Shown here: positions 23,635 to 33,923 of the stretch, in pieces
Position numbering within the stretch: position 1 is the stretch's first letter
Layout: the number at the start of each line of letters is the position of its first letter
Assembly: GCA_030544215.1 (NCBI GenBank)
Contig: JARZZO010000013.1
Span: forward strand, 29,805,229-29,869,228
Direction: 5' to 3'
DNA: 64,000 nt
Source: Zantedeschia hybrid cultivar
Lineage: Eukaryota; Streptophyta; Magnoliopsida; Alismatales; Araceae
Translations under genes and position numbers: made by a program
Notes under the pieces: model-generated
The model's database searches: none
Seen by the model: only the letters and a program-made list of their open reading frames with translations
Told to the model about the DNA's origin: nothing

Positions 23635-23689
23635 TTAGGTAAGTGATTATATATCTTTTACTTTGCATTCTAAATTTCGAGGGCAAAAT

Positions 23690-23708
23690 TTTTTTAAGGG
23701 AGAGAAGA
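23690..23708 (+). other. Gypsy1 polypurine tract
   Basis: TTTTTTTAAGGGAGAGAAGA immediately before the 3' LTR start TGTAATATC, the plus-strand primer position for reverse transcription. Confidence 0.8.
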
Positions 23709-26341
23709 TGTAATATCTAGAAATTTTTTAATATAAATAATAATAATTAATAAATAAAAATAATTAAAGAGATAAATAGAGTGTAATATATTTAATTGAG
23801 TAAGCTCATTAATTTAGATTTGCAGGTGAGACAAATAGAGTGCAATATAGTTAATTGAGTAAGCCCATTAACTTATATTTATAGGTGGTTTAGTCCATTA
23901 AGCTGAGTGAAATATCTGAGTTCGGATATCCAAGATAGTAGGTTAGCAATTTAGCGATCACTTTCAGTGTACAACTTGGATTTTGCAATGGTTGATATCA
24001 GTGTAAAGAGCTTGAAGAGATCTACAACTTTGTAGAAGACCATTTTTACATATTCTTTCGTTTACTAGGTCAAAAAATTAAATGTTCAGATAAGACAAGT
24101 AGAGAGACGGGAGAGGAGTCCGATTTGAAGTAGGATTCTCTCTAATTCGTGGAAGGGAAGCTTAATACAATCTTAGGGTTGTCTGTGGAAGTAATGTGGA
24201 ATTAGAATTAGGGTGTTAGCTCTATATATAGGTGATTAGAGGCTTGATGAAACTCTAGCAGTCGTACTTAAGCAAGAAGGTCGTATTTTATTTTTGTTCT
24301 TGAAAAATAGAGAAGACGTAGTTTATGGCTTACATATTAATGATCTTGTGTTTGTGACATATTCTAAAACGCTTAGAGATCGAGAAGGTAGATTAGAAGT
24401 TACTAAATTTGTGGTAAGATTGAAGGGATTCATTAGAGGAGATCAATTTGTTCTTAAGAGGTAAGTGATGATTTTCGAAAGCATAGATTAACTTGTATTA
24501 ATATGAAAAATAATATTTTGATTTCAAACGTGGTCAAAAGGGAAGCTTGACATCATGTTCTTTACGTTTATGATTTGAAACATAGATTAGATCTTTGCAT
24601 TCTTTATTAAAGTTCAAATTTTCTTATGTTCTGTTTGGGAATCTCTGTGGACGGTAGTAACATCCACTGTTTACTTCATCTGAACGGTAATTGAGACTGC
24701 CGTTCAGGTTGAACTAAATAGCAGCAAAGCTTGCCATCTTGACTTCTAAATGGTAGCAAAGCTTGCTATTTGGATTTCTGAATGGCAGCAAAGCGTGCCA
24801 TGTGGATTTCTAAATGACAGTCAAGTATGTCGTCCAATTTGCTCCCCTGAGTCTATTACTTTAAAATTCTGCACGAACTTTGAATAAGCATATATCATTC
24901 ATCTGTAACCCAAACAATTAAAACTTTTAACCACACGTCTATTTGTATGAAATTCATTTGCCGGCCAAGTTACATAATTTTTTAAACCTTATTTACTATA
25001 TTTCTACTAATTATTCTTCAGTTTAAATTTGACTCAAGCTTTAAACTCGCTCTTTGAACTTTGAAACCACCCATTTGACCTCCGAATCTAGTGAAACTTT
25101 GCAAGGACTTTACTTATGGGTTAATTATCATGTTTTACTAGTTTGATCATTTTTTTAATTTATTTACTATTAATTGATCTACGTAATGATTTTTTAGCTT
25201 AGAAAAAATAGGTTTTGAGACATGAAAATTATGAAGCATGTTTCGAAAGTTCTAAAAAATTCTTAGTAACATTTGTCATGCATGTTTGACCTGTTGGAAT
25301 CATGTTTGCCTTAAATTTTATAGTAGAACATTGTGTTGTCTTTAAAAGACTTTATTTTCATGAAAAAGGTAATATTTTTCTATATGTATATCATTAGTTA
25401 TATGATTAATGTTAATTCTAGATTTATGATGAATTCTAATACATGTAAGATATGTGCCATATAATTTAAAATGTATGATAAGGACATTACCATCTTAAGG
25501 GGATTATGTGACTTAATTCCAATGTAAGCATCCTTGTTAGATAGGGAATTGTGTGATCCAAGGGTAATGGATAAAATCCATAAAACCTACCTCAATATGG
25601 TGTAGTGGTGGGATATAGGTAACTGGTTCTGCGGTAGCCAAGACTTGATACTACTACCTAAGTACCTGGTATATGTGTGTGTAGCGCCCCATATATTGTG
25701 GTTAGGATGCTTGTTCGTTTAATATATGAAATATGATAATTTTGACACATAATGAGTTCGATTTAGATCTATTTTAAGTTCATTATAATATGTTTTAAGT
25801 TTCTATTTAAATTCTGAATTGTGTAACTTGATCACATTCTACTAGCTATATTTGTACCCCATGTGAGATGTAATATGAGCCACCCTATGTGTTGGAGGAT
25901 ATGTGTGATGTGTTCATAGCTAGTAGTTTGTTTTCAAGCAACTAATGAAAATTTGACATATGTGATATGTTATATGTGTAATCATGTTTGTTTCACATTA
26001 TTAGAAAACACATCCAATTTGATATGGGATATACGTGAGACGTTGTTTTGTATCATTCTCTTATTTGATCAATATATTGCATTGTGAATTGTTCATGATA
26101 TGATTTACTTACCATATGAATTTCAACTATTATCTGTTTAGCATGTAGAGGGGATGATGTCTACAAAGTTTTGTACTTCGTAAGTTTATTAAATAAATTT
26201 TTAAAGGAGGTAGCCAAATAGTTGGATTTTGATTCTGACCACAAGGAATAAGTATTATTGGAGCTTTTGGAATTCAAGATTTCTTGTAGTAATGAGTCTT
26301 TTATTTTTACTGGACTGATATAGTATGAAGTATTTGAGTAT
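23709..26341 (+). repeat. Gypsy1 3' LTR, truncated on the right
   Basis: Aligns with the 5' LTR (8114-10675), but clear homology stops at about 26303 and the last roughly 300 bases are absent. It carries expansions not in the 5' LTR: two 59-bp copies at 23771-23888, three 32-bp copies around AGCAAAGC at 24722-24817, and an extra stretch of about 110 bases near 25681-25795. At 26342 the sequence becomes Copia2 LTR. Positions 26304-26341 could be diverged LTR. Confidence 0.8.
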
Positions 26342-27652
26342 GTTAGACTAGTACAGATTACTCCTGCTCATATGATGAGGGTGACTGATCTCATAAGTCA
26401 CTTGTGTGGAGACACTAAGGCGAACCTGTAAGTGCTCATTGGAGAATGAGTTCACTGAACTGATCCGACTGAATCGCTGGATGGTATTATACCTCACTGT
26501 CAACCAGCTTGATTCTATTGTCGCAGTTGCGTGGATGGTCCTCGGACCTGAGACACCAAGGACACCTTGTCGGTGGACTTCTGTGCTTTGACCTTGGTTT
26601 ACAAATCTCTAGCTATGGGATTCTAATACGCCAAGGATTGGGTACAGCGGAATACCGTCGAAGGGAATTGTGTGTCAATAAGGAATCATTCGCTCTCGGT
26701 ACTTAGAGAGAGAATGCTCTAGGAAGGATGCGCGAAAGTCCCTGGCTAGGGCGGACGATAATATCGGAAAAGGAGTTCTCCGATATTCATCAGCGGCATC
26801 CAATCCAAGTGAGTCGACCGGTTAGGGTTTAACAGCTCGTCATACCCTGAGTTGACTCGAGAGCATTGTACGAATGAAGGATTATATCCACGCGGTCACT
26901 GTCGGCGGAAAGGTTCCAAGAGTGGGTTACTTAACCCCAAATACCTTCCGGGTTCACGCGGTGTTGCTTGGCACCCAACGTGATCGGAGGCCCGGTCGAA
27001 TTCGATGTGCGACATCAATTCGATTGATTAATTGATTAATAAAGGGTTATTAATTAATTAATAAAGCCAGTGAGGAGTCACTGGGCTTATTGAGCCATTA
27101 ACTGGACTGGTACTTGGGCCTAGAGGGTCACACGCACATGATTCTCAAGGCGATGGATAAATAAGTGGGTTTTATACAAACCGGGGGTTTTTATGAAAAA
27201 CCGCACGGTTAGTATAAAACATAGCGAACGGGCTGAGCAGGCCAAGCTGCTGCTAACCCTAGCCGCCCCTCCTCAGTTTCTGTCTTTCTCTGGCGTCCAG
27301 GCAGATCCAGATCTGCTCCGCCGCTTCTCCGAATCCCGTTCGACGAGAAATCGTCCGCGCGTTGCGGCGATCATTGTGGCGACCGGCGAAGGCTTCGTGG
27401 GCTGCGAAGAACGAGGAACTCGAGGATATCCGTCGCGGGGAGGATCGCGTGGACTTCGGTAGAGGCCGGGCGTTTGCGCGGCTTGCGGTGTCACACCGAC
27501 GGAACCGAACGGCTGCGGATTCGAATCCGCACACGGTGAGAACTTCGATAATCCGATTATCGTATTTTAGTTTTCGAAACGGGAACGGATCGCTGTAAAT
27601 ATTTTATTTTTCTGCTGCGTGAGCGATCCGGAGAAACCGAGAAATCCCAACA
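26342..27652 (+). repeat. Copia2 5' LTR, left-truncated (1311 bp)
   Basis: Collinear with 34166-35476. Ends AGAAATCCCAACA. The TATA box TATAAAA is at 27213-27219, preceded by the palindrome GGTTTTT-ATG-AAAAACC at about 27186-27202. The left end abuts Gypsy1 with no TG terminus. Confidence 0.9.
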
Positions 27653-27653
27653 G

Positions 27654-27665
27654 TGGTATCAGAGC
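27654..27665 (+). other. Copia2 primer-binding site
   Basis: TGGTATCAGAGC, one base after the 5' LTR, complementary to initiator tRNA-Met. Confidence 0.95.
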
Positions 27666-28429
27666 CAGGTTCCATTGTTTCTCGTCCCGTTTCGGTTTCC
27701 GAAATTAATTTTTCTTGAGTTATTCCATGCGTTTAATCCGATTAAAATGACGGAATCGTGTTCATAAGATGAACACAAATAATTTGATTATTTTTCTGTG
27801 ATTTTTCAGATTTTATTTGGGGTTTTCGGAGTTCTTCATGAGATGATGAACCGGGGTACTTTGGCGGCTTCTTTAACGATTCCCAAGCGTTGGGATGGCG
27901 GCCCGGATGCCCGGATCTCTTGGTGACACTCACCACTACACACTGGGCATGATAGTCGGCGCCATGGTGGCCTTGAAGAGCTACAAAATCGAGCCCCAAA
28001 TCGGATTTAAAACCCTGCAAAAATCAAATTTTTAGGGATTTTTTGGGCTTAGTCTTCACCCCATCGGAGGCCGACGGCGGCGCTGCCGACGCCGGGCACG
28101 TCGGCGGCGCCTGGGGATCGCCAGCGGCGGCGTTGCCTAGCCGCCCAGCCACCTGCGGCAAGGGTTAGGGAGTTGCAGGCTGTCGGGGGGGGGGGGAGAA
28201 CCGGTCCGCCCGAGCCCGGTTGGACCGGGCCGGGCCAGTTCAACTGGCCCGAGCCAGCTTGGCTGGCTGGCGACCTTGGCTCAGCCCAGGGGACCCCGGG
28301 TCCGGGCCTCTGGCCGAGCCAGGTGCGTTTTTGGCTGAGCCTATTTAGTTTTATTTCCCCTTAAAATAAACCCCAAGTAAACCCCATGCCTAAATTATGA
28401 AATTAAAATCTGATATTAATTTAAAATTC
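27666..28429 (+). other. Copia2 leader, GC-rich island, no gene
   Basis: Non-coding leader. Contains a GC-rich, inverted-repeat-rich island at about 28050-28340 and a run of about a dozen G at 28183-28195. Short ORFs on both strands here have no recognisable domain. Confidence 0.6.
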
Positions 28430-29240
28430 AAAATGGTTTTGATATTTAAATTTATTAATCAATTTTAATTATTTGGGCATAATGATTTTAATCATGTTAA
28501 TTAGCAATTAGATGTAATATGATTAGAGTTAATTATTAGCATAAAGGTTAAGCTAATAATTATCTTTAATTATCTAATTTGATTGTTAAATTAGTGATTA
28601 ATATTTAATAATCTAAATGTTAGATTATTATCTATTAAAACATCTAATTGTTAATTAATATTAGAGTTAGTTATTAATTTAAGAGTTAAATTAATAATTA
28701 ACTTAAATGACTAATTTAAGTGTTAAATTAGTAATCCTTAATTATTATTGTTAGTTATTAATTTAAGGGTTAAATTAATGATTAACATTAATCTTCTAAT
28801 CTAATAGTTAGATTAGTAATTATTAATTAATTAAAGTTAATTATTAATTTAAGTGTTAAGTTAATAATTGATTTTAAATTAACTAATCTAAGAGTTAGAT
28901 TAGGGGTTAAATATTTAATCTGTGTTAATTACGAGTTTAAGAGTTAAATTAGTCATTAACATTAATTAATTATCTAATCTAAGAGTTAGATTAATTAATT
29001 ATTAATTAGATAGTGTTAATTATTGGTTTAAGAGTTAAATTAATAATTAACATTAATTGGCTAGTCTAAGTGTTAGATTAGTAGTTAATAATTGAGTTGG
29101 TTGATTATTAATTTAATTGTTAAATTATTAATTGACTTCATTGGATTAATCTAAGAGTTAGATTAGTCTTTAAAATAGTCTAATTGTTAGATTATTAATG
29201 GGGTTTAATCTAAATGTTAGATTATTAGAAATGTTCTAAT
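28430..29240 (+). repeat. AT-rich dyad satellite in the Copia2 leader
   Basis: About 800 bases made almost wholly of two alternating small dyads: TCTAA-n-GTTAGA (for example AATCTAAGAGTTAGATTA near 28895-28915, 28974-28994 and 29145-29165) and TTTAA-n-GTTAAAT (for example AATTTAAGAGTTAAATTA near 28677-28697). Spacing is irregular, about 30-60 bases. Copia1 has only one or two such units at the matching place (about 16080-16200), so this is a local expansion in Copia2. It has no coding potential. Confidence 0.8.
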
Positions 29241-29803
29241 TTGCATGGAATAATCTGTGTGCGCATGTGATGTGTGTTTAATGCTTTTAAATTTTGATTT
29301 AATTGCATGTTAAGATAATAAAATGAGTTTTCGAAATTCAAATACCAATTTTGATTGGATCCCAGCTTTTTGAAAGCCAAAACTTATATATTTTGAAAAA
29401 CTCATTTATTTTAGCCATGTGATGCGCTGAATCATGTGTGGAATGTTTAAAACACACTGTGGTCATAGATGTACACTTAATTTATTATTCATGTTTATTT
29501 GATGAATGGATTGTATGGATCGTGGATGTATGTTTGATTATTAATTGTTAATAAATAGAAGTCTGCGCACCTCTCTCACTCATACTTCGATGTATTTCTA
29601 CCTCTCTCTTACTCTTGTACTCGCCATAAGGCCTTCTTCATTTATACTTGTGAATTCTAGAATTTAAATGTAATATGATCGAGGCAACCGAGGAAGGAGC
29701 AAGGACGATCCACAACTGCAACCAGGAAGGCGAAAAGATGGAGATCTCTTGCCTATGTGTTTCAAGGATATCTAATGTAATTGTTGTGTTAGATTGTGTG
29801 TGC

Positions 29804-30487
29804 GTTTGACTGTTGGCTCCAGTCAAACCCACTGTGCTATCCATCACCACACTAAAGACATGTATGTGATGCATTGTTTTTCTTTTGATTATGAATCAAA
29901 GCAGGTTATAGTATTTAGTAAATATATACGATATATTTATATACTATCACCTAAGAGAGACCAAGATAAAAGTTATCTAAATACCCTCAGATAAACTCTA
30001 AGCCGTAACGCGAGTAGTTAAGAACTTACCGCGTGGTCCACCATCGTTATAGTCATAGGATTCGAATCACTTTAGGCAGGTTTGTTGTGCTATCCACAAG
30101 GCCTGCTTAATTAGGAGGAGAAACTGTGGCTATGGCATTAGATGCCTAAAGATCGGGGTAGAGGAACCATGTAGCTTTGTTGTGCTATCCACAAGGGCTG
30201 CATGCAAATCTATGCTCGTCGCGTAATGATGGTTAGCTTAGACCAGAATTAATGGTTTGTTGTGCTATCCACAAGGCCATTAAATCTCTGGGGACCGAAG
30301 CTATGATCAGATATTGCAAGGAGTTGCAAGTCCCATGAGTTGGGTGCTCTCTGATTGTATTACAGTTTGTTGTGCTATCCACAAGGCTGTAGTGCAAGTC
30401 ATTGAGATTCTGATCCCCACTAGGAGACTGTCGGCGTCTCCCGCTCTGTATAACTGAGGGTTATACAGTCCGTCGAAAATTAGTGGG
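29804..30487 (+). promoter_or_regulatory. structured RNA leader of Copia2: constant-loop hairpins
   Basis: Directly visible stems: GTTTGACTG/CAGTCAAAC (29804-29812, 29820-29828); TTTGATT/AATCAAA (29884-29890, 29894-29900). Then four hairpins share one 21-base loop segment (TTTGTTGTGCTATCCACAAG plus G) but have different complementary stems: 30072-30080 with 30102-30110 (9 pairs, one G-U); 30168-30175 with 30197-30204 (8, one G-U); 30249-30255 with 30277-30283 (7, perfect); 30359-30365 with 30387-30393 (7, one G-U). The loop itself can fold (TTGTG/CACAA). Last is the bracket CCCACTA/TAGTGGG (30416-30422, 30481-30487) around GGAGAC/GTCTCC (30423-30428, 30436-30441). It ends 91 bases before the gag ATG. 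Its role is unknown; packaging, dimerisation or translation are candidates by position. Confidence 0.85.
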
Positions 30488-30578
30488 AGTTAAACTTGAA
30501 CAAAAGACCATGTCTTGTTTTCAATTTTAATAATTGAACATCTGCTAAATAGATTTTACTTATCTCCTGTAGGGAATT

Positions 30579-33500
30579 ATGTCGTCAAATAACCCACTCC
30601 GTGGCATACTTGATGCCCTTTTGACTTACCTGATCTACTCGGATTGGTTCAGAAACCTGAAGAATGTCTTCAGATCTGAGCACATTGACTTTGTCCCTAG
30701 AGCTGATCCTCCTGCTGAATCGGCGTTGGATGCCCCTGAAGCAGAAATGACAGCTAACGATAAAGGATCGAAGGACAAAGGTAAAAGAGTAGTGAAGGGT
30801 GACTGCTTTTACTATAAGCAGTATGGTCACTGGAAGATGAACTGCAAAGAGTTCCTTAACGATAAAACTCATGGAAGAGTGAAGCTGAATGAAGCTTCAG
30901 ATATCTATATGATAGATATCAACTTGTCAGTTAGAGATTTCACATCTTGGGTATTGGATAACGGATGTGCTTCTCATATCTGCCATAATTTGTAGATGCT
31001 GACAAGTAAGCGCAAGCTGAGACAAGGTGAGGTGGAATTGAGGCTAGGAAACGGCGCAAAAGTTGCGGCGATTGTTATTGGGACAGCAAACCTCAAGCTT
31101 CCGTCAGGAGACACCTTACTTTTAGAAAATTGTTATTATGTTCCTAGCATAATAAAGAACATCATATCAATATCTTGTTTGGACAAGATAGGATATAGGT
31201 TGACTAGTGAGAATAGAAGTTGTTCGATTTATTATGGTAATAAATCAATAGCTTCAACATCTTTAGTCAACGGTCTATATCTATTAGATGTTTCTCATTA
31301 CAATCTTCAGATTGATAAAGCTCTTAAGAAGAGCAAGAATTGTGTGAACCAAGCCTACATGTGGCATTGTAGACTTGGGCACATTGGCGAAAGCAGGTTG
31401 CAAAAGTTGCATAAGCATGGTTATTTAACTGTATTCGATTATGAATCGTTTGCAACATGTGAATCCTGCCTTATGGGAAAGATGGCAAAATCTCCATTTA
31501 CTGGACATGGAGAACGTGCCAAGGACATTTTGGAACTAATACATTCAGATGTATGTGGTCCAATGTCCACCCAAGCCAAAGGTGGTTTTTCTTACTTCAT
31601 CACGTTCACCGATGACTTCTCAAGATTCGGCTATGTGTACTTAATGAAGTACAAGTCGGAAGCATTTGAGAAGTTCAAGGAGTTCAAGAATGAGGTAGAG
31701 AAGCAGTTAAGAAAGAGTATTAAAGCTCTCCGATCAGATCGAGGAGGAAAATACTTGAGTACTAACTTCACACAATTCTTAAAGGATAATGGTATCCTTT
31801 CTAAGCTGACCCCTCCATATACACCACAGATGAATGGTGTATCAGAAAGGAGGAATCGCATCTTGTTGGATATGGTGCGATCCATGATGAGCTTTTCGGG
31901 ATTACCAGTGTCCCTCTGGGGGTATGCTCTAGAATCAGCAGCATACCTACTGAACAGAATACCAAGCAAGTTTGTGGCCTCTACTCCATATGAGATATGG
32001 AAAAGCAGGAAACCAGAATTTAAACATGTTAAAGTCTGGGGTTGTCCTGCTCATGTAAAGAGGCATGATCCAGACAAGCTGGAATCACGAACTGATAAAT
32101 GTAGGTTTGTGGGATATCCAAAGGAAACCTTTCGATACTATTTTTACCATCCTTATGAACAAAAGGTGTTTGTCGTCAGGAAAGCTGTCTTCCTGGAAGA
32201 GGAATACCTTCTTCAGGAGGACAGTGGGAGTAAAATAATACTGGAAGAGGTTCTAGATCCCCAAACAGCTACATTATCATCAGATGAGATATCAGTTCCT
32301 GAATCTGTTCAGGTACACACAGATGAACCTCGTAGATCTGGTAGAGTACCTAGACTACCTGAACGATATGTGGGACATATTGCTGAAGGTAAGTCTAAAG
32401 TACAATATAATGAGGATGATGATCCTAAAACCTACCAAGAGGTCATAGAAGGCCCAGAAGCCGGGAAATGGCGAGAAGCTATGAACTCAGAAATCCAGTC
32501 CATGTACACCAACCAAGTTTGGAACTTAGAAGACTTGCCCGAGGGTATTGTACCCATCGGTTGCAAATGGATCTTTAAGAGAAAGATCGGTGCTGATGGA
32601 CGGATCGACACTTATAAGGCAAGGTTGGTGGCAAAGGGATATCGTCAAAGGCAAGGAATTGACAATGACGAGACTTTCTCACCAGTTGCCATGATAAAGT
32701 CGATCAGAGTTCTGCTCGCCATTGCTGCACATTTTGATTATGAAATCTGGCAGATGGATGTGAAGACTGCCTTCTTCAATGGTAACCTTGAGGAAGAGGT
32801 GTATATAATATAACCAGAAGGTTTCACATCCAAAGAATCTCCAGATAAAGTGTGCAAGCTTCAGAGGTCCATTTATGGACTGAAGCAGGCTTCCCAGAGC
32901 TGGAACATAAGATTTGACGAGGCAGTCAAGTCTTATGACTTCATTAAGAATGAAGATGAGCCTTGTGTGTATAAGAAGACTAGTGGGAGTGCATTAATTT
33001 TTCTAGTTCTTTACGTAGATGACATACTACGTATTAGGAATACGGATCTATAGAGATAGATCAAAGAGGATGCTTGGAATGACCCAATCCTTGTACATAG
33101 ATACCATAGTCAAAAGGTTTGGCATGGAAAATTCCAAGAGAGGTCTCATACCGATGAGACATGGAATTATTCTCTCAAAGGAGCAGTCTCCTAAGACTCC
33201 TGATGAGAGGGCATTCATGGATAGAATACCCTATGCCTCTGCCATAGGATCTATCATGTATGACATGCTATGTACACGGCCTGATGTTCCATTTGCTTTA
33301 AGTGTTACGAGTAGATTTCAGACTGATCCAGGCGAAGAGCACTGGAAGGCAGTGAAATGCATCCTTAAGTACTTGAGAAGAACTAAGGATATGTTTCTTG
33401 TCTATGGAGGAGGTGACTTGAAACTACGAGGCTTTACTGACTCGAGTTTCCAGTCAGATCTAGATGATAGTAAGTCTACATCTGGATTCGTGTTTACTTT

Positions 33501-33909
33501 GAACGGAGGCGCAGTATGCTAGAAGAGTTCCAAGCAAGTAACCACTGCAGATTCGACGACTGAAGCTGAGTACATCGCTGCAGCTGAAACCGCCACGGAA
33601 GCAGTGTGGTTGAAGAAATTCATCACCGACCTCGGCGTAGTTCCCAGCATCTCTGAGCCTGTTCCACTGTTGTGCGACAACACTGGAGCCATTACGCAAG
33701 CGAAAGAGCCGTGGTCTCATCAGAAATCGAAGCATATTCTGAGGCGCTTTCACGTTATCAGAGAGATCATATCCAGAGGAGATGTAGTAGTGGAAAGAGT
33801 TCCATCCGTCGACAATGTAGCAGATCCACTGACAAAGCCGTTGGCTCAAATTGTGTTTGAGCATCACCTAGAGTCTATAGGCTTATTGTATAAAGGTGAT
33901 TGGCTTTAG
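30579..33909 (+). pseudogene. Copia2 gag-pol, near-complete but broken
   Basis: Starts at ATG 30579. Gag is short: compared with Copia1 about 190 residues are missing in frame between AEMTAND and GSKDKG. The zinc knuckle is CFYYKQYGHWKMNC, so its second Cys is Tyr. The protease has WVLDNGCASHIC (D-N-G instead of D-T/S-G). TAG at 30993-30995 stands where Copia1 has Gln. From 30996 a long open frame holds the H/C zinc finger (WHCRLGH...CESC) and the integrase triad Asp 31548, Asp 31737, Glu 31845 (35 residues between the last two), then RT. TAA at 32811-32813 again replaces Gln. YVDD is at 33012-33023, followed by an 89-bp deletion relative to Copia1 and a frame change. RNase H is open from 33019, apart from a TAG at 33520-33522, to the natural stop at 33909. 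Confidence 0.92.
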
Positions 33910-33912
33910 TCC

Positions 33913-33923
33913 AAGTGGGAGAT
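33913..33923 (+). other. Copia2 polypurine tract
   Basis: AAGTGGGAGAT directly before the 3' LTR start TGTTAG, the plus-strand primer position. Confidence 0.85.

Larger units (their letters stand above)
8114..26341 (+). mobile_element. Gypsy1: Ty3/gypsy chromovirus-like element, interrupted by Copia1
   Basis: A plus-strand Ty3/gypsy element with 5' LTR (8114-10675), primer site, gag, protease, RT, RNase H, integrase, a chromodomain-like tail, polypurine tract and a 3' LTR (from 23709) cut off at about 26341. The order protease-RT-RNaseH-integrase is diagnostic of gypsy. The element is split at 13635/22217 by Copia1, and the RNase H segment ends exactly there. The LTRs have diverged strongly (substitutions, local duplications and indels throughout), so this is among the oldest insertions here. 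Every ORF is broken, and the protease Asp and all three integrase catalytic positions are altered. Net length without Copia1 is about 9.6 kb. The right target duplication is missing because the 3' LTR end is replaced by Copia2. Confidence 0.9.

Noticed and set aside
27193..27598. Several ORFs in the Copia2 5' LTR
   Set aside because: The same ORFs occur in the 3' LTR at 35017-35422; GC-rich LTR segment with no domain.
30072..30393. CRISPR-like array
   Set aside because: Four repeats only, irregular spacing, plant retrotransposon context, and each repeat is the loop of its own stem. It is a hairpin array in an element leader.
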